This document shows, one piece after another, positions 5,059 through 8,553 of a DNA stretch of 8,553 nt. The stretch's first letter is position 1; each line of letters starts with the position of its first letter. The DNA is from Fidelibacterota bacterium (GTDB taxonomy: Bacteria; Fidelibacterota; Marinisomatia; Marinisomatales; TCS55): positions 1-8,553 of the forward strand of contig NZXJ01000001.1 in the NCBI GenBank assembly GCA_002701945.1, written 5' to 3'. A model generated the notes under the pieces. The model was not told the DNA's origin and ran no database searches. It saw only the letters and a program-made list of their open reading frames with translations. The position numbers were made by a program, and so were the translations under genes.

Positions 5059-6912
5059 TCAAACTAATCTAGAAAATCGTTTATTAGATTTTGGAAAATC
5101 CACACCACCAAAAAAAAGTGCTACAAGACCTGAAAAGAGAGCAAATGCTACTATAGTTAGACTTAATTCAAAATCCGATTTACTTAATGGTGATGAAATA
5201 GTTGTAAAAAATGCTCCAATAAAAATGAAGATCACTGAAATCCACTGATATAATCTGAGTTTCCATAAAATGGGTGTTTGAGGTTCTCCACGGTATGATT
5301 CTTCAACAAATCGGCTTAAACCACTAAAAATAAAGCTTAATCCCATCAACATTGATATCGGTGTACCATTAATCCACATTTTAACAAGAAATGCACCATA
5401 AATCATGTTTGCTAGTATGGAATATAAAGGTGCTGGATAGACAAATTTTCCTTTCCATGCGGCCAGTTTCACAACCCGGGAGCGCTCATGAAAATACCTG
5501 ATGCCTTGTGTAGGTTTACAAGGTGCTCCATGGCAACAACCTTGAATAAGACATCTGAGGCGTCCCACCGCTTGTGCTAGAGGTGCAACAACGCATGTAG
5601 CAGCTGCAATCAATAGAAAGTTTACATTGAAGAATATACTTGCTACGAGACACCCTAAAAAGGTGCCGAGTACACCTCCATAAAAACCAAATGGTCGGAG
5701 CAGTTTTTCGGATCCTTCAATAAATTGTGCCCATAAGGCTGAACAAACCATTGTGCTAATTGAAACGATGGAAATAGCAAACATATGTTCTTCACCGATC
5801 ATTGTGCCAACTAAAACAACAGCAAAGAATGGAACAAGGGCTCCGTAGAAACCGTGATTCAAAATACGAATTGATCCAAAATCCCACTCCTTCCATGAGT
5901 TTGCAAATTGCTCTGTATTTCGTTGAATTTTCTTCCATATAAATTGTCTCTTTTTAACGAATAAAGTCACTATAAGACCTGCAAACACATCAGGCATTGT
6001 TTCTTGTCCTGCTATAATACAACTCAAGGCAACTAATATACCAATTAGTAACCAAATCAATTTTGCTTTAGGAAATAAACTTGCAATAGTTAATAGAGAA
6101 ATTGCAGTCCATATGATATGAAATGAGGGAAAGGTCAAATATGATGAATCATTCATAATCATCAAATAGTAGCCGAATGCAGTACCAAACAATCCGCTAA
6201 CAGCAAATTCCTTTAAATCAGCTTTTGTCCGTGCAACCAATGGAGACAAAATTGTAATTGGAATTGATAAGAGGAAAAAGTTTTCAGTAATAGATGAAAG
6301 AGATAACTGTAAAGTAAAAGATATATTGATGGGAATATATTCACTAGGTGACCCAAGGTAATCAAGGATTTGATATAGTAAAAACCATGGAATTAATACT
6401 AACACATAAACTGATATTTTATTCCATAAAGTTGGAGCATCATTTGATTGATTTGGAAGACTAATGAGAGAACAAAATGTATTATTAGGAAATCGCTTTA
6501 TTAGTCCGTGTTTTTCAAATCCTATAACATATGCAACAAGGCCCATAATTAGTATAGGCGAAACAAGCCAGATTCCACTAGCTGAACCAAAATAGAGTGA
6601 AAGCCCCAGGGAGAAAAAAGATGCTCCTACATAAATCGGGTGAGGGATGAGTTTATATATACCTTGATAGACAAATTTTGCGGGCGGGAAAGGGCTCATA
6701 GGTAACCCTTTTCCGTAAAACGATAGCGTTATAGATCCTACCAACATAATAAGGAAGCCTAAAATAATCAAAAATATTCCAACATAATCAGATTGTACGG
6801 CTGGCAGAAGGATCAATCTATCACTAGCAATAGCCCATAAAATTGCAGCGAAGGGTAACACAAATGTAAAAAGTACTCCAAAAAGAATTTTACCCAACAA
6901 GTTCTCTGTCAT
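5059..6912 (-). CDS. Three-domain membrane protein: ICMT-like, PAP2-like and Lgt-like fusion
   Basis: This is a very hydrophobic protein of 617 residues (numbering from the ATG at 6912) with three recognisable parts. Residues about 1-145 resemble isoprenylcysteine carboxyl methyltransferase/PEMT membrane methyltransferases: a P-rich loop (PMSPFPPAKFVYQGIYK), then HPIYVG (91-96) and FEKHGLIKRF (132-141). Residues about 165-320 resemble a PAP2 phosphatase, with FPSFH (261-265) and DVFAG (308-312), but the second catalytic His is Glu304. Residues about 345-570 resemble prolipoprotein diacylglyceryl transferase: FYGGVLG (410-416), QAVGR (447-451), GCCHGAPC (458-465), YPAPLY (492-497) and RFVEESYRGEP (534-544). 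The ATG at 6912 overlaps the upstream stop as ATGA; an ATG at 6921 is the alternative and has no better ribosome site. A lipid- or isoprenoid-modifying enzyme at the inner membrane is plausible. The substrate and the actual reaction are unknown. Confidence 0.75.
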   Translation of the reverse strand: MTENLLGKILFGVLFTFVLPFAAILWAIASDRLILLPAVQSDYVGIFLIILGFLIMLVGSITLSFYGKGLPMSPFPPAKFVYQGIYKLIPHPIYVGASFFSLGLSLYFGSASGIWLVSPILIMGLVAYVIGFEKHGLIKRFPNNTFCSLISLPNQSNDAPTLWNKISVYVLVLIPWFLLYQILDYLGSPSEYIPINISFTLQLSLSSITENFFLLSIPITILSPLVARTKADLKEFAVSGLFGTAFGYYLMIMNDSSYLTFPSFHIIWTAISLLTIASLFPKAKLIWLLIGILVALSCIIAGQETMPDVFAGLIVTLFVKKRQFIWKKIQRNTEQFANSWKEWDFGSIRILNHGFYGALVPFFAVVLVGTMIGEEHMFAISIVSISTMVCSALWAQFIEGSEKLLRPFGFYGGVLGTFLGCLVASIFFNVNFLLIAAATCVVAPLAQAVGRLRCLIQGCCHGAPCKPTQGIRYFHERSRVVKLAAWKGKFVYPAPLYSILANMIYGAFLVKMWINGTPISMLMGLSFIFSGLSRFVEESYRGEPQTPILWKLRLYQWISVIFIFIGAFFTTISSPLSKSDFELSLTIVAFALFSGLVALFFGGVDFPKSNKRFSRLV

Positions 6913-7670
6913 CTGTCCCATGACACAACTTCATGTATAGACCAAGCACTATCAATAATCTTTCCGTTTTTGATCAAGTCTCCACGACTTCGCCATTTTG
7001 ACTCATGGCTATTCTGAAATTTGGTAGGGATAATTTTTCTGATAACTGGGGCCTTAGAAAAGAGCGTGGAAGCCAGCAAGCCCTCTCTCAAAACAATAGA
7101 ATCGTAAAGCCTGAGCGTAATTCCTCTATTATTAAGAATAATCTTATTATTTGTAATAGTAGCATCAGTAATTCTATTTCCATTGTAGTAAACAAAACTG
7201 GAATTATATCCCCCCTCCAAGATAATCCAGATCAACATTGTATTCTGAGATAAGAATCTTCCCCACCATAATTTTGAGATAGGTAAGCGCCAAGGTAGAA
7301 TCGTCATATCAATTATTTCCGTATATCCAATTGCATTACTAAGAAAGATGTTATCAGTCTCAACTTTGGCTACTGCCCGCGGTTGTTCACACGTCCACAC
7401 TATGGAACCTGACTTATTGCTGAAAATATTTTGTCTAATCGTATCATCAATGGAGACCCAGTGCCCAGTTGTGTTTAATTTTTTATGAGACCAGTGGAGA
7501 TTTTCTCCAGAACGAATTGGGTTGGATAATTTTCCTAGTGTTGAAGCGGTCTTTATTTCACCTTGACTATTACAAGTCAGAGTACTTGAGTAGCTAGCCT
7601 GTATCAATTTCCAATCAAATGAACCTGAATAACCCATAAAAAGATTACCCATCTCATCGATACAGTCCAT
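6909..7670 (-). CDS. Uncharacterised beta-rich protein, possibly CrtC/AttH lipocalin-like
   Basis: I do not recognise this protein with certainty. Its 253 residues have no transmembrane helix or signal peptide and are rich in short alternating hydrophobic strands. The most motif-like parts are GYTEIIDMTILPWRLPI (115-131), LWWGRF (134-139), KWRSRGDLI (225-233) and IHEVVSW (245-251). The general pattern (an aromatic WY..D start, a central GY segment, then a WWGR turn) recalls hydroxyneurosporene hydratase (CrtC)/AttH lipocalin-like proteins, but the resemblance is weak. ATG 7670 is the first conventional start. The frame stays open for 13 more codons upstream, encoding ...LRKWY just before MDCIDE, so the true start may be non-standard or lost. 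The stop overlaps the membrane fusion gene as ATGA, so the two are probably made together. It may act on a lipid or isoprenoid handled by that protein. Confidence 0.7.
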   Translation of the reverse strand: MDCIDEMGNLFMGYSGSFDWKLIQASYSSTLTCNSQGEIKTASTLGKLSNPIRSGENLHWSHKKLNTTGHWVSIDDTIRQNIFSNKSGSIVWTCEQPRAVAKVETDNIFLSNAIGYTEIIDMTILPWRLPISKLWWGRFLSQNTMLIWIILEGGYNSSFVYYNGNRITDATITNNKIILNNRGITLRLYDSIVLREGLLASTLFSKAPVIRKIIPTKFQNSHESKWRSRGDLIKNGKIIDSAWSIHEVVSWDR

Positions 7671-7789
7671 GTACCACTTGCGTAAAAAGAAAGCCTGAAT
7701 AAATTTAACTCATTATTTAAAAAAAATTAATTTTTTGGAGTGTTCCATATTTATTCTCGAAAATAAACGCATATCTATATAATAAAAAG
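7671..7789. other. AT-rich intergenic gap with two short inverted repeats
   Basis: This 119-base gap separates greA from the uncharacterised gene. It holds a perfect 16-base palindrome of A and T (7721-7736, six A's, TTAA, six T's). It also holds a six-pair AT stem with a six-base CTCGAA loop (7750-7767). Neither has the GC-rich stem followed by a T run expected of an intrinsic terminator, and no convincing promoter for the downstream pair was found. The last 42 bases are an open extension of the downstream reading frame. Confidence 0.4.
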
Positions 7790-8269
7790 TCATTCTGCAG
7801 AAATTTTATCAATTGCAGTAATTGTAAACTTTATCTCTTTATCTCCAATTTCAAGAGTAAAATCTTCATTCAGCTTTTTACCAACCATGGCTTGGCCGAA
7901 AGGTGAATGGTAGGTTACAATCATGGGATACAGATCCAACTCAAATTCAATAGGACCTAATAGATAATAATCTTCGGCCTCATCTTTTCCCTCTTCAAGA
8001 ATTGCAACCTTATTGCCAAAGCTTACTTCATCTGTTTCAATTTCTCCAAAATCTACGAATTGAAATGGTGCATGAGACTGGAGCAATTGTTTCTTGTATA
8101 CTATTAAACTCTGTTCCTCCCTTGCAGCATGGTATTCCGCATTCTCCTTCAGGTCTCCATGATCAGCCGCTTCTCTAATCTTTACTGAAGTCTCTCTCTT
8201 TTTTTTATCAATAGATTTCATTTCTTCTTCTAATGCACGGTATGTTTCCCGCAATATCAAAGTCGCCAT
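7790..8269 (-). CDS. greA: Transcription elongation factor GreA
   Basis: GreA binds the RNA polymerase secondary channel and stimulates cleavage of backtracked transcripts. The 159-residue protein has the usual size and two-domain layout. An N-terminal coiled coil (about 1-75) carries GDLKENAEYHAARE (38-51) at its tip; D39 and E42 correspond to the acidic pair (D41, E44) of the E. coli protein and hold the catalytic magnesium. A C-terminal FKBP-like domain (about 80-157) contains HSPFGQAMVGKK (121-132), the family's SP.G.A..GK motif. The ATG is preceded by AAAAGGA (8284-8278), eight bases upstream. The linker between domains is acidic (EEGKDEAED). It starts 28 bases after the stop of the sorting-domain protein on the same strand, so read-through or a promoter within that gene may drive it. 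A five-pair inverted repeat (TTGTT/AACAA, 8284-8298 region) lies beside the ribosome site. Confidence 0.94.
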   Translation of the reverse strand: MATLILRETYRALEEEMKSIDKKKRETSVKIREAADHGDLKENAEYHAAREEQSLIVYKKQLLQSHAPFQFVDFGEIETDEVSFGNKVAILEEGKDEAEDYYLLGPIEFELDLYPMIVTYHSPFGQAMVGKKLNEDFTLEIGDKEIKFTITAIDKISAE

Positions 8270-8277
8270 ATTTATAT

Positions 8278-8284
8278 TCCTTTT
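8278..8284 (-). promoter_or_regulatory. Ribosome binding site of greA
   Basis: AAAAGGA on the minus strand, eight bases before the ATG at 8269, supports that start codon. Confidence 0.55.
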
Positions 8285-8297
8285 GTTAATTAAACAA

Positions 8298-8553
8298 CTA
8301 TTTCAACAGCACCATTTTCTTAGTCTGCATATTCCCACCAGCCTGTATCTGATATAGGTAGATTCCAGCACTCACGGGTTTACCATTGTCATTAGTAGCA
8401 TCCCAAACAACTGACCTATAGCCAGCATCTTGTCTTTGGTTGACTAAGGTCTTTACCTGTCTACCAACCATGTCGTAAATGGTAATATTCACCAGACCGT
8501 TTTCTGGTAGTTCGTAACGCAGTGTTGTGATTGGATTGAATGGATTGGGATAA
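8298..8553 (-). CDS. C-terminal type IX secretion / FlgD-like sorting domain of a secreted protein (5' end beyond window)
   Basis: The frame is open to the right edge, so this is the last 84 codons of a larger gene, not a 64-residue protein. The visible part starts YPNPFNPITTLRYELPENG, followed by VNITIYDMVGRQVKTLVN, then WDATNDNGKPVSAGIYLYQI and a terminal KKMVLLK. This is the immunoglobulin-like C-terminal domain (TIGR04183/FlgD-Ig type) that marks proteins for export or surface attachment. It usually follows peptidase, repeat or adhesin domains, so the cargo is a secreted or surface protein whose function cannot be told from the tail. The internal GTG at 8492 is not a real start because the conserved domain begins upstream of it. 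The stop lies 28 bases before greA. Confidence 0.93.
   Translation of the reverse strand, partial: YPNPFNPITTLRYELPENGLVNITIYDMVGRQVKTLVNQRQDAGYRSVVWDATNDNGKPVSAGIYLYQIQAGGNMQTKKMVLLK

Noticed and set aside
7005..7253. Plus-strand open frame of 82 codons
   Set aside because: It is antisense to the uncharacterised 253-residue gene. That minus-strand gene is favoured by its length, its motif-like segments and its ATGA coupling to the next gene.
7721..7736. Perfect 16-base A/T palindrome as a terminator or operator
   Set aside because: Palindromes of A and T runs arise easily by chance in DNA this AT-rich. There is no GC stem, no repeat of the site elsewhere and no known operator match.
7750..7767. 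Hairpin TTTATT/AATAAA downstream of greA as a terminator
   Set aside because: The stem is six A/T pairs only and is not followed by a T run on the minus strand.
8298..8492. A complete 64-residue protein from the GTG at 8492
   Set aside because: The conserved YPNPFNP segment of the same domain lies upstream in frame and the frame is open to the window edge, so this is only the end of a larger gene.
1..8553. CRISPR arrays, tRNA genes, insertion sequences, phage genes
   Set aside because: No regularly spaced direct repeats, tRNA-like arms, transposase motifs or phage structural motifs were found on reading both strands.

Overview
The window is low in G+C and every gene in it looks bacterial. 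The best clue to its origin is the C-terminal tail of a secreted protein at the right edge (minus strand, 8298-8553). It opens with YPNPFNP and ends with the 'SAGIYLYQIQAGG...KKMVLLK' pattern of type IX secretion / FlgD-like sorting domains. Such tails occur across the Fibrobacterota-Chlorobiota-Bacteroidota assemblage and relatives such as Marinimicrobia (SAR406), Ignavibacteria and Calditrichota. Several genes have good Shine-Dalgarno sites (mazG-like, greA, nuoD, nuoH), which are usually weak or absent in true Bacteroidota. A marine, AT-rich Marinimicrobia-like genome is therefore my preferred but unproven guess.

Layout. Positions 1-2845 (minus strand) carry the start of a respiratory complex I operon in the order nuoA-nuoB-nuoC-nuoD-nuoH, with nuoH running off the left edge. 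The genes overlap by a few bases, and nuoD passes straight into nuoH without nuoE, nuoF or nuoG. A short divergent promoter region (about 2846-2978) separates this operon from a compact plus-strand operon (2979-4683). That operon encodes a stand-alone proline dehydrogenase, a CoA-binding Rossmann protein and a DUF805 membrane protein, joined by ATGA and TAATG stop/start overlaps. It meets a minus-strand MazG-like nucleotide pyrophosphohydrolase (4684-4995) stop codon to stop codon, with no base between them.

Positions 5059-7670 (minus strand) hold the least ordinary part. A soluble-looking protein of about 253 residues, weakly reminiscent of lipocalin-like CrtC/AttH proteins, overlaps by ATGA the gene of a 617-residue membrane protein. 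The membrane protein appears to be a fusion of an isoprenylcysteine/phospholipid methyltransferase-like domain, a PAP2-like domain whose catalytic histidine is replaced, and a prolipoprotein diacylglyceryl transferase (Lgt)-like domain. This pair is my candidate for an undescribed lipid- or isoprenoid-modifying system. Upstream of it, after a 119-base AT-rich gap, are greA (7790-8269) and the truncated sorting-domain protein.

How the genes work together: the nuo genes build the membrane arm and connecting module of a quinone-reducing proton pump. Proline dehydrogenase would also deliver electrons to the quinone pool. GreA rescues backtracked RNA polymerase, and the MazG-like protein probably cleaves nucleotides. 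No tRNA, rRNA, CRISPR array, insertion sequence or prophage gene was seen. The region reads as chromosomal core with one unusual accessory-looking membrane gene pair.
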